From: Cricetomys ansorgei
Taxonomy: Eukaryota; Chordata; Mammalia; Rodentia; Nesomyidae
Length of the DNA stretch: 64,000 bases
Direction of reading: 5' to 3'
Assembly (NCBI GenBank): GCA_026225945.1
Contig: JAMJFZ010001258.1
Span: 8,222,001-8,286,000 of the forward strand
Part shown: positions 55,224-64,000 of the stretch, one piece after another
Numbering within the stretch: the first letter of the stretch is position 1
Layout: every line of letters begins with the position of its first letter
Notes under the pieces: generated by a model
The model's database searches: none
Told to the model about the DNA's origin: nothing
The model's input: the letters and a program-made list of their open reading frames with translations, nothing else
Position numbers and translations under genes: made by a program

Positions 55224-55436
55224 CAGGCTGGGAGTGGAGAAGAGGCTCCGCAGTTCAGAGCACTTGCTGCTCTTGCAGAGGACGCAGGTTCAGTTCCCAG
55301 CAGTCACAGGGCAGCTCACAATCATATATGACTCCAATTCTAACGGATGCAATACCTTCTTCTCACCTCCAAAGGCACCAAAGTGCATACAACTGCTAAT
55401 ATCCGTAAAATAAAAATAAATACATCTTAAAGAAAT
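55224..55436 (+). mobile_element. B2/B3-type SINE
   Basis: AGGCTGGGAGTGGAGAAGAG, GCTCCGCAGTTCAGAGCACT, TGCTGCTCTTGCAGAGGACG, CAGGTTCAGTTCCCAGCAGT, GGCAGCTCACAATCATATAT, GACTCCAATTCTAACGGATG, CAATACCTTCTTCTCACCTC, CAAAGTGCATACAAC, then GTAAAATAAAAATAAATACA and TCTTAAAGAAAT. The tRNA-like head with A and B boxes and the AAATAAAAATAAATA tail are well kept. It is full length and one of the better SINE copies in the window. Confidence 0.9.
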
Positions 55437-55830
55437 TATTCCAGAATTAAATTATGCTCTGAGATTACATGCTTTCTCTTCCACCCTTTCTTCTGTGTAA
55501 TAAATAGGTATTTCTTCTTAAGGGCTCAGTCGTTGTAAGAGGCATATAAAAGACTCTATAGATTCACTTTGTCACTTAATAATACACAGTTATATTGGCC
55601 ACCACACTCAATTCCTTTAACTTTTGATGCCACATCTGTGTAATGGGAATGGCAAAGTATCTACTTGATAAAATGTGTTAGGACCATGTTCAGAACATAA
55701 TCAGGCAAACCAATTAATGATTAGCTAACAATTTTGTACTTAATTACCTGCATTTACATATACCATACACAGACACACACTCACCTGTATCATAAGGGAC
55801 ATGCAATTTGTTAAGTTTTTTAAAATTACG
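55437..55830. other. Unassigned DNA
   Basis: No repeat or exon is recognised. A short ACACAGACACACACTCACCT run lies near 55768-55788. Confidence 0.4.
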
Positions 55831-56000
55831 TTCATTTATTTATTTTGTGTGTGGAGACACACATGCAATATTTGGAGCTCAGAGGACAATTTGTGGGACT
55901 CTGTTCGCTCCTTCTATTTTATGTTGGTTTCCTGGATCAAACGCAGGTCATCTGGTTTGGTGGCAAGCCTTTTGACCTGATGAATCATCTCAGTAGCCCA
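55831..56000 (-). mobile_element. B2/B3-related SINE (antisense)
   Basis: On the plus strand: TTCATTTATTTATTTTGTGT, GTGGAGACACACATGCAATA, GGAGCTCAGAGGACAATTTG, TGGGACTCTGTTCGCTCCTT, CTGGATCAAACGCAGGTCAT, CTGGTTTGGTGGCAAGCCTT, TTGACCTGATGAATCATCTC, AGTAGCCCA. Reversed, the head reads GGGCTACTGAGATGATTC and GGCTTGCCACCAAACC, the same variant as the sense copy at 28282-28405. Confidence 0.85.
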
Positions 56001-56060
56001 TGGACATTCGAATTCTTCAGTGGAAAAATTGTTTAGAAATATTACGTAGATACTATAAAT

Positions 56061-56098
56061 TATTATTATTATTAGTAGTAATTATTATTATTATTATT
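56061..56098. repeat. (TTA)n microsatellite
   Basis: TTA/ATT triplets with an AGTAGTA interruption in the middle. Confidence 0.9.
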
Positions 56099-56607
56099 TT
56101 ATGATTTAGAATCCTTATATATAAATATCTAGTGTATAAAAAAGCAAAAGAGTATGCATGGAAATAGGAGAAAAAGAATTGAAGTATAAGATAAGGACCT
56201 TTTTGCCTAGAGGTGACAGAAATAAGTTCAACTGTATGCAGGTAGCTTTAGCTGCTCTGGGCTTTGGGTTTAGTTTAATCCATGTTAATTCCTCTTGCCT
56301 ACAGAAAGCCAGTTTTATGAAAATAGAGCTCCATCCTTTTTTGCTGTCTTTTTTATCCTGAACAGATGAACAGTGTACAGACAGTCAGCATGAATTTGTT
56401 ATACACAAGGCAATGGAAAGTTAAAGACTCAAGTTAAATACCAGGCTTATTCAGCATGAATGTGTCCCTGACTTAGTACTAACTTCCCCTGGAACACAAT
56501 AGATGAAGAGCCTCTAACAGCTAAAGAGTTTCTGAATGTCCCACCTCTATTCTCCCCACCGTGCAAGGCAGGCTGTCCACAACACTGGGTAAGAACAGGG
56601 ATCTCCT
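56099..56607. other. Unassigned DNA
   Basis: No repeat or exon is recognised. The open frame 56158-56361 has no family signature. Confidence 0.4.
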
Positions 56608-56758
56608 TGCTGGGCAGTGATATTGCATGCCTTTAATCCCAGCACCCAGGAGACAGAGGCAGGCAGAACTCTGTGAGTTCAAGCCTGGTCTACAGAGTGA
56701 GTTCCAGGACAACCAGCATTACAACACAGAAATTCTGTCTCAAAAAATAAAATAAAAT
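56608..56758 (+). mobile_element. B1 SINE, full length
   Basis: TGCTGGGCAGTGATATTGCA, TGCCTTTAATCCCAGCACCC, AGGAGACAGAGGCAGGCAGA, ACTCTGTGAGTTCAAGCCTG, GTCTACAGAGTGAGTTCCAG, GACAACCAGCATTACAACAC, AGAAATTCTGTCTCAAAAAA and an AATAAAATAAAAT tail. The polymerase III A and B boxes (the latter GAGTTCAAGCCTG) are recognisable. It is the cleanest B1 in the window. The minus-strand frame 56521-56712 is antisense B1. Confidence 0.97.
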
Positions 56759-57309
56759 GTCTCTTACTCCCCTCCCCCCCATCTTTTCTCAAGAGAATTG
56801 AAGCTTCCAGGAGAACAAAACTTGATAATTCATCACCTCTAGGCAAGGTGCTACAATTGATTTTTAATCTCAGGTTACTGCCAACTGTGAGATTAAAAGA
56901 TGTTTGCTTTTACTCAAGTGGAGACAAGCGCTTCACCCCGGGTGAATATGCGGTTATCATATGGGAGACAGAGCGATGGCCTGTGGTTTACAATAACTTG
57001 TATTTATGAAAAGGTATAATGCCATGCCCACTTCAAGGACTAAACTAGTTTTTAATGAGAAGTATGCTGGGTAGGCAGAGGGGAGGGACCCTTTTGTTTT
57101 CTTGAAAGGAAATACGCTGTGCCTTAGGGTATTCATTGAGGCAAGAAGCATCATCTAAACTCTATAAACCGAGTAAGTGTGGTGAGAGGCAGGTGACATG
57201 CAGCGGAGTGGATCACATCATGCGCTCATGTGTGCAGGCTCGGGGATATTTATCTCTGGGGTTTTACATTCATGGGGAACATTATCCTTTTCTACCTAAT
57301 TGAAACTTA
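56759..57309. other. Unassigned DNA
   Basis: No repeat or exon is recognised. Confidence 0.4.
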
Positions 57310-57870
57310 TTTGAAGTCAGTACACAATAGAGACCCTGTGTATCTATGTGCATTATATTACTATTCACAGTAGACAAATTATGGAGTCAGCCCAGCTGCT
57401 CACGGACAGATAAGGAAAATGTGGTCTGTATGGACTATGGGCACTATTCACCCATAAAGCAAGAAATCATGTCAGCCTTAGGAGAATGCACCGACTTTTC
57501 CTGAAGTGCTGGGATTGATACCAGGACACTGTGAATGCTGGGCACCTGCTCTCCCCTCAGTTACATTTTTACTTTTTTTTTTTCTTAACAAAAAGTTGAT
57601 GGAACTGGCTATTTTCATGTTAAGCAGAATAAACAGTAAAGATGAGGATCACCAAGACTGTACAAGTTTGCATTCCCATCAGCAATGCAGAGTGTTTCTC
57701 TTGCTGGGGGACAGTTCTTTTCTGGGGAGAAGGGAGATGTTAGTGGGTGGTGATGGGGGTAGATCTGAGGGAAATGGGAGGGACTGCGGATGGAGGGAGG
57801 GGATGAGGGAGTCCAGAATGTATGCTGTAAGTTGTATGAGAGAAGAAAAATTAAAATACAATAAAAAAGA
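57310..57870 (+). mobile_element. Rearranged LINE-1 3' end with internal insertion and short inversion
   Basis: Sense ORF2-like sequence comes first (TTACTATTCACAGTAGACAA, GATAAGGAAAATGTGGTCTG). It is interrupted by an ID-like antisense SINE piece, then resumes with TGATGGAACTGGCTATTTTC and ATGTTAAGCAGAATAAACAG. At about 57659-57697 the order flips: TGTACAAGTTTGCATTCCCA and TCAGCAATGCAGAGTG read in L1 antisense, as shown by the antisense L1 at 48437 having the same words. The 3' UTR end then follows in sense: GAAGGGAGATGTTAGTGGGT, GATGGGGGTAGATCTGAGG, GGGGATGAGGGAGTCCAGAA, TGTATGAGAGAAGAAAAATT and AAAATACAATAAAAAAG. The frame 57506-57979 is spurious. Confidence 0.7.
57505..57568 (-). mobile_element. 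ID-like SINE fragment (antisense)
   Basis: GTGCTGGGATTGATACCAGG, ACACTGTGAATGCTGGGCAC and CTGCTCTCCCCTCAGTTACA match the reversed head of the ID/tRNA-Ala-derived SINE (GGGATCGAACCCAGG, CTTGTGCATGCTAGGCA, CTCTACCACTGAGCTACA). It is truncated and embedded in the L1 fragment. Confidence 0.5.
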
Positions 57871-60800
57871 TAAGTGTCATATGCTTCTTCTCATGTGTAC
57901 AAACCAGGAAAAAGGCAGGAAAAGCAAAGGAACAATTAGGACAAAGATGGAGGACCGTGGGAGGCAGGAGGAAGGCTAGGAGGGTGATAAGAGGAGCTAA
58001 TACAATCAAAGTACCTTACGTACATGCGTGATGATGCCACAGAGAAATCTATCATTTTGCACAATTAATATATATTAATTAAAAAAAACAAACTTAAACT
58101 AGTAAAACATCTTCATGCAAATGGCTTCCTATAGGATTAGGTAAAGAGCGTATTTTCTAGCTCTTTACCCCAAATTAGTGCAGCGCTGAGCCTCATAACC
58201 ACCCATGATTATTCACAGCCCATAGCGGATGAGTTTCTATCATTGCTATTCATACGTGTGGACAGAAGGATGAGACACAGATCTAGGAGAGGAAACAATA
58301 ATTTCTGCTTTGTCTATTTATTATGCCAACAAGAAAATGCTTTGTAAGGGTTTATTTGGTAAATGATATTGGTTTTTCTTATAAAAATGATATAAATTTC
58401 AAAATTATTGAAAATTGCAAAATTCCTTATTCATAAGCCTGTCATTGCCAGATCTCAGAAACAGAGCCTTTGGGCCGGTAGAGGTAGAATTCAAAATCCA
58501 AATTTATGCTTTGTTACTGCGGAAAGGCACACATAAGTGGAGGGTGGGGGGAGTGATGCTTTCTTTCCCAGTGTTCCATTTGATAAACACATCACTGATG
58601 ATGGCTCATTCACAGTGGAGTCCTTCTACCCATGGAGTAGGACTTTGCCCTTCAGTGTGAGGTTTCTGTCATTTAAATGCATATTTCTACAAATTTATTT
58701 GGTCATATTCCACAAGGATTTTGGAAATCCTTTTCATGACATACAATTTCTACATCATACTCCATGAAACGTGCTAGAACAGACAGGTTTGGGCCATTCT
58801 TAGGAGCTTTTGTAGTCTTTTGGCAAGTCTTGGGAAATTTTATTAAATCACTATAAGCCAACAACAGAGTTTGTCTGAATCTCAGTGGTCTAAATATCTG
58901 CTCAGTGACAACCAGAAGTGCCCAGCCTCAGCCAGGTGGTTTGTATTTATATTAAAGGAGATGCTTGTTTCCAAACTGTCTCTCAACTCATCTGCCTTTT
59001 GTAGATTGCACCACAACAATGGAAATTCTCAATAATAGCTAGTTTTTTTTTTAAACACCAAAAAATTAAAAGGAAGAAGACAATAGCAACCAGAATGTTG
59101 TCAAAAACTGCAAAACCAGTTATGTAGTACTTAAGCATTATAAGGGATGCAGTGGAATATTTAAACTTATTCTCAAATAGTGTAAAGTTAGAAGGCCATT
59201 TGGGGTCCATCTCCGTCATAAGCTCTGCGGTGGAGGCATTTACTCACCCTATCCAAATGCCAGCTGGATTGATGAAGAAAAACAAAAGGGGGAGAATTTA
59301 CACATTGTGCCTTACAAAGTTGGCTTAGAGACTAAATGACACTACTCCTGAAAGCATCTGACCTACAGCTTGTCCATAGTAAACATTCATTAAAAACTAG
59401 CCTGAATCAGAGGACAAGAAGAGCCGCCTGAATATCACCTCTTACTGATGCTTAAGTACCTGGGATACTTTCTGTTTTGTTTTGTTTCGATTTCTCAAGT
59501 GGGATACATTTGTGATGCTCATTGCTCATCACTTTCTTTTATTGATGGAACTTCACCACATGTGGGTCAATAAAGAATAAAAGGGAGTATTCCAAGATGC
59601 AAGCCTGCATGCTGCCGAGTTAGGTTTGGCTACAGAACCATTTGCATGAGCTTTAGGAGATGGAAGTGAAGTCGCAGCCCAAATACTCAGAGGGTCACCA
59701 CCCCTTCAAGGCAAACTCATGTTTATACTCTTTTCTCCACTAGACCTTGAGCAATCACTTCTGATTATGAAACCCGCTGATCAATAGTGACCTCTGACCT
59801 GCCACTCGATCCTTTTCAGTGAAAGCACAGAGGTGGTTGTCATGAATAGCCAATTACCTTCCACAAATGCCTAGCTCAGCACATTCACAGGTCGGCTCCA
59901 GATGCAGAATGTGCTCTGGCCAGATTTCTTAAGTCTGGAAGTAAATAGGGGTTTGGGGAATGATAAGCATTTGGATAATAAAATTGCTTCTTTTTGCTGC
60001 ATTATTTGCTCATTAGGATTGCCAGATATTTTCAGAAGCATGAATAAAAAGTTTAACTTCTATATTTTCACAAAAGAAAGTATTGCAAAGCTTCCTGTCC
60101 TGTTTTTCACTTTAATTTTTTACTATTGTTGGCATCAAAGATGTGGAAACCACTTGTCATAAAAGAATACAATTTTATTTAACCTTTACTGATTGAAATA
60201 GAATTTTATTTCCTATGGATAAAACACCACTGTTGGGAAAGTTTAATTTTAGTTCTGTTTTAAATGTTTTTATGTAGTGTTGGATGAGGGTCTGCCTGGG
60301 TTTTTGGCATTTTGTATTGTCTGCAGGTGTTGGATTTATGTGGGGGATGTTTGATTGGTAATGATCTGCATATGCTCTCAGTAGAACACCTGAGAAGTTC
60401 TGAATCAATAAAACCACCTGAGCTCAGGGTTCCACCGAGTGAGTATGGCGCTGACCAGGACGGTGGTTTCCTCTACTGAAGTCTGGCAGGTTTATACCTT
60501 TGAAAATGCCTCCATGTCCTGTTTGCTGAACTCCACAGTAGCGAACTACTACATACCACTCTACAGTTTAATTTTCTATTGCTCTTCCTCAGTTTGATGG
60601 AGCACTTAAATGAATGTGCTGAACACATTCTGTCTTAAATCTTTTGTTTTGTGTTGACATCAATTAATACATTAAGTATTAGAATACCTACTATTTGTTG
60701 AATACTATATTGGATTCAAAAATTCCTTTTTTTTTCGTCAGTTTAGTGGTAGAATTAAATCTATTTCATTAAGAAATTGTACAAAATCATTTTCATAAAA

Positions 60801-60977
60801 AAAGACAGATGGAAGAGTGTATTTAGAAGGGACTGTGTTCTTGAGTTGAGCTAGCTGGGTTTCTAAAGGAGATGACTAGACCAGCTTTTAAATATAAAAA
60901 GTGGTTAGAATTGAAGATAATTAAAGGTCCATATGGGAACTTACTAAGAAACAATCCACTTCTAAAGTGCATTTTCA
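57871..60977. other. Long unique stretch
   Basis: About 3.1 kb with no recognised mobile element, exon or RNA gene. A perfect 18-bp palindrome, AATTAATATATATTAATT, is at 58063-58080. The open frames at 58415-58767, 59902-60162 and 60175-60417 show no family signature. Confidence 0.35.
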
Positions 60978-61098
60978 TAAAACAAAAACCTGGAAATAGA
61001 GGCAGAGAGTACTAAACTGTCCCTGCCGTAGCATGTGACTAACAAACTGCAGAATCAGGATGCTGATCCCAGCAATCTGTTTGTCTTGTCAGTGCTCC
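60978..61098 (-). mobile_element. MIR SINE fragment (ancient, antisense)
   Basis: TTTTCATAAAACAAAAACCT leads to GGAAATAGAGGCAGAGAGTA, CTAAACTGTCCCTGCCGTAG, CATGTGACTAACAAACTGCA, GAATCAGGATGCTGATCCCA, which parallel GGAAACTGAGGCACAGAGAG, GTTAAGTAACTTGCCCAAGG and GGATTCGAACCC of antisense MIR. Confidence 0.6.
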
Positions 61099-62436
61099 TC
61101 AGAACTCGGCTACAGAGCACTCCAGTCCAGAGCAAGAACCAATGTGAAAGATCAAATATAGAAAGATGTGGATTTGAGAATGAGACATTAATCTGGCTTT
61201 GACATGGGTGTGAGGAGAAGGGTATAGAAATTGAGATGATGGATCATCAATATAGACTACAAGAGCTAGGACGTATGACCTTTGCTTGGTAGGTAATGAG
61301 AATATTTAGAAGATGGCGGAGCCGGTGTTTAGGATGCCCTATGTTAAAGAGCAAGACTCAGACAAAAGATTTGATTACAGCCTGCGTGGCTGGCTGGGAA
61401 GTGGAGTAGAGATCAAAAGTGACGAGAAGAGGAAGCTACTAATAATGACCCTATTAACAAAGAATTGTGATACAGGCGGGATGGTCTATTTCTTCATAAA
61501 TCCCAATAGGCCAGAGATATCTCACTTTCTCAGATTTCAGACCTAAAGTTCAGTTGCATCCTGCCTCTGTTATTAGTGAGTGAAACTGCAGATGAAGAGA
61601 GGGCATCACAATCCTACCAGGTAAAACCTGGCATCCTAATGGCTTGGGTACCATTTTTTAATTAAGATATGTACAAGGAGAATCAGATCCCCCATCTGTG
61701 TCCAGATGTCATATAAAATCTCTAAACTAATACATGAACAGGCCTGGAGATTAAGGAAAAACCCTGGCTATTCTAGAGAATGGCATGAATAAAAGTAAAA
61801 TATTAGAAAACCACAAGTCAGATTATGGTAACTTTGCCATATAGTGACATAGGTTGTAAAATTTAGGATCTTTGTGATATGTGTTAGGGAAAAGAGAGAA
61901 TGGTAGGATTATTTTATAATTTTTAATGGGTAGAATACTTGCTAGCTATTCCAGTCTCCACCTCAGTGTTACCTCAGCAAGGAGAATTGGTCTTGTGGGA
62001 AGCCCACCCCAGAAAGTTCTTATTCTTTCCCCCATCACATCTGGAGACCACCAGTTAGAAGTAGATTAGATTTTTTCCTTATCGTGCGGTGTATTATTCC
62101 TGTCAGTGTCTGTAGGACTCAAGCAGAGAGAAAATCTTATTGGCATTAACGTGATAAAGAAAAAATGCTCACATGGAGAAATGGTTCATTTTAGTCATTA
62201 GATTTAAGTGTAGAGAGCCACATTATGCTAAGTGTTGGCAAAAAATGTATTACTATGAAGCTGATCAGTTACTATATGGAGTTTTGTTGTAAACAATTAG
62301 AAATAATGCTGACTGTTCTTGAATAATAAATTAAACACTATAATAGACAGTAGATAGAAGACAGCAGATACATAATTTGATTTCTCAATTCGAGTAGAGA
62401 GGCATGGTGTCATCTAATGTGCATGGCTTGACTTTT

Positions 62437-62438
<2 letters not shown>
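61099..62438. other. Unassigned DNA
   Basis: No repeat or exon is recognised. The open frame 61313-61546 has no family signature. Confidence 0.4.

Positions 62439-62481
<43 letters not shown>
62439..62481. repeat. (AAAT)n microsatellite
   Basis: About ten uninterrupted TAAA units. Confidence 0.97.
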
Positions 62482-63347
62482 GTTATCTCTTGGGGACAAG
62501 AGTTTTATAACAGTAACAAAACTGTTATATTTAGCCAACCAGTGCCAGGAAGGAGGTTTATTAAGCTCTAAGAAATTGAAGGTAGGCCTTGCCGACTTGA
62601 GGCTGTAGGGAACCTAAGTGGTCTCAGCATAGGGAAGCACAGTGCCTTTTCTGCCAGAGCTGGAAATGGCTGCAAGGGCTTTCTGTTTTCCTTGATCCTA
62701 GTAATAATGAAGCTTTTCAGGAGCACATGATTGTTTGCCAGCAACAAGTATGTACATTAAACTCCCATCTAGGCTTCAGGAGGGGAGTTAAGTGCACTGC
62801 TTCCTATTTTAGACACAACACACTTAACATCCACAAAAGCTGGGGGAATCCCATTTACTCTCTGCTGCTGCATTGCAGTCTCAGAAGATACAGTGTTTAG
62901 ATTTGTGAATGAGGATCTTTATTCTCTAGAGAAGTGTTTCTTTGCTTCCCAATAGTAAGTTAGCATCTTTGCTACCCAATTAGTAACCCCTAGTAGGGGT
63001 TACAGAGAAAAACGATTCATTAGAGTATATTAGACTTGGAAACTATTGTTGACAGAAATTCACGGGGATATCACTATTAATTAGAAATCACACTTGGTTG
63101 TTTCTGAAGTTGAGACTTAACTTTGTATCCCACGGGGCTATTGGATCCACTGGCATGTGTCTCGACTGTGGTGTCCGTTATGGTCTGTACTGTGGGGTCA
63201 GAGTTTAGTCACTGTATTGAATTTGTACTCTGGAATATAACAGAGTTAAATCTCAGCTTGTTGGCTGTAGAGGAATATTTAATCATGTGATCCAGCAATA
63301 AGACTGCTCTGGGAAAGGATCTCATTGAAAGGCCTTTGTGATAGGGA
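62482..63347. other. Unassigned DNA
   Basis: No repeat or exon is recognised. Confidence 0.4.
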
Positions 63348-63480
63348 AGGATCAAATCCAAGGGTCTACATGAAGGCATCAAATCCAAGGATTAATATGA
63401 AGGGACCAAATCCAAGTGTCTCTATTAAGGGATCACCTCCAAGAGTCTATATGAAGGGATCACATTCAGAGGCCTGTGTG
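63348..63480. repeat. 27-bp minisatellite, five copies
   Basis: The anchor AT(C)CAAATCCAAG and its variants start at 63351, 63378, 63405, 63432 and 63459, exactly 27 bp apart. The consensus is GGGATCAAATCCAAG followed by GTCTATATGAA. As 27 is a multiple of three, the plus frame 63325-63522 reads as nine-residue repeats (SNPRVYMKG type). That follows from the period and is no evidence of a gene. Copies differ at several positions, so the array is not recent. It abuts the repeat family that fills the window's end. Confidence 0.95.
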
Positions 63481-63499
63481 GTCCAGATGGAATGTAGAA

Positions 63500-64000
63500 A
63501 GAATGTTAGTACACATCTTTAATCCTAGTATTCAGAAGGCAGTGATAGCACAAGCCTTTAATCAGCAAGACAGAAAAAGAGTGTGGAAGCAGATACAGGA
63601 AGCAGAGTTCAGAGTCAGTGTCAGACAGGAAGTAACATTTGAGATGAGTCATAGTAAAGGACAGGCAAAGTGATGAATCAGAAGAAGAGCTGGCAGAGTG
63701 AGTCAGTGAGGACATGAATAACTCTTATGATAAAACGAAAAACAAAAAAGCAGGCTCTCAGCTCAGAGAGCACACAGAAGATAGGACACAGGATAAGACA
63801 GGCAAAGACATAGGGGCAGTCTGAGGAGTCTGAGGCAGAGACCCAGAGGGAGTTCAGCAGAAGTCAGTATCAGATGGGAAGAATGAGTCAGTTTGAAGCC
63901 AAGCAGAGCAGTTCAATCAGAGGCAGTAGGAGAATCAGAGTTATAAGATTTTAGTCATAAACAGTCAGTCAGCTCATGTCAGTTTGAACAGCATTGTGGA
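63500..64000. repeat. CTGAACT-type interspersed repeat (copy 2, opposite orientation, cut by window end)
   Basis: The plus strand is GA/CAG-rich (AGTCAGTGTCAGACAGGAAG, GGCAGTCTGAGGAGTCTGAG, AACAGTCAGTCAGCTCATGT). At its left lie two B1-like motifs, CTTTAATCCTAGTATTCAGA and GCACAAGCCTTTAATCAGC. Its reverse complement parallels 39540-40125 block by block, so it is the same family turned round. The small frames 63476-63715 are within it. Confidence 0.75.

Noticed and set aside
57506..57979. 157-codon frame, the longest in the window
   Set aside because: It crosses an ID-like piece, a rearranged L1 and the L1 G-rich 3' UTR. Its content follows those repeats.

Overview
The window is nuclear DNA from a muroid rodent (mouse, rat, hamster or deer-mouse type). 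The evidence is its repeat content: B1, B2/B3 and B4 SINEs, rodent-type (Lx-like) LINE-1 3' untranslated regions, many rodent MaLR-type LTRs, and older mammalian MIR, MLT1 and L1M fragments. The exact species cannot be read from the sequence. I see no intact protein-coding gene, no convincing coding exon, no tRNA or rRNA gene and no CpG island. The longest open frames are about 60-160 codons. Those I checked are either translations of repeats or microsatellites, or random frames with no codon or family signature. The window reads as intergenic DNA or the inside of a large intron.

Layout, left half. 0-9 kb: unique AT-rich DNA with an antisense LTR (850-1236), a clean 41-bp minisatellite (1820-2199), a B3 SINE and two LTRs. 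9-17 kb: a CT/AC-rich periodic tract, an MLT1 LTR and two more rodent LTRs. 17-22 kb: a MIR, an L1 3' UTR in two opposite orientations (17978-18790) and a 1.9-kb 5'-truncated L1 (19957-21870). 22-32 kb: mostly unique sequence with a mildly CpG-enriched patch (22930-23640) and two adjacent LTRs (24.8-25.8 kb).

Layout, right half. 32-48.6 kb: LINE-rich, with an old L1M, an antisense L1 5' part, L1 3' UTR pieces in both orientations and a 2.3-kb antisense L1 (46270-48584) that keeps a readable ORF2 C-terminus. B4 SINEs and LTRs lie among them. 50.8-53.7 kb: an L1 tail, an LTR-like element with a compound microsatellite, and the most complete element of the window: a MaLR with two LTRs, a tRNA-Leu-like primer binding site and a decayed gag-like stretch (52035-53702). 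54-64 kb: a 44-bp Z-DNA-type tract, three SINEs, a rearranged L1, long unique DNA, a 27-bp minisatellite, and a partial copy of a repeat family whose other copy lies in the opposite orientation at 39.5-40.1 kb.

There are no genes that work together here and I found no new biological system. What deserves a second look is structural: two exact-period minisatellites, L1 inversion junctions, a dated MaLR provirus, DNA able to adopt non-B structure, and unique AT-rich or CpG-enriched stretches that could hide regulatory elements. All family names come from recalled consensus features, since no database search was possible. Element boundaries are good to roughly 10-30 bp unless stated.
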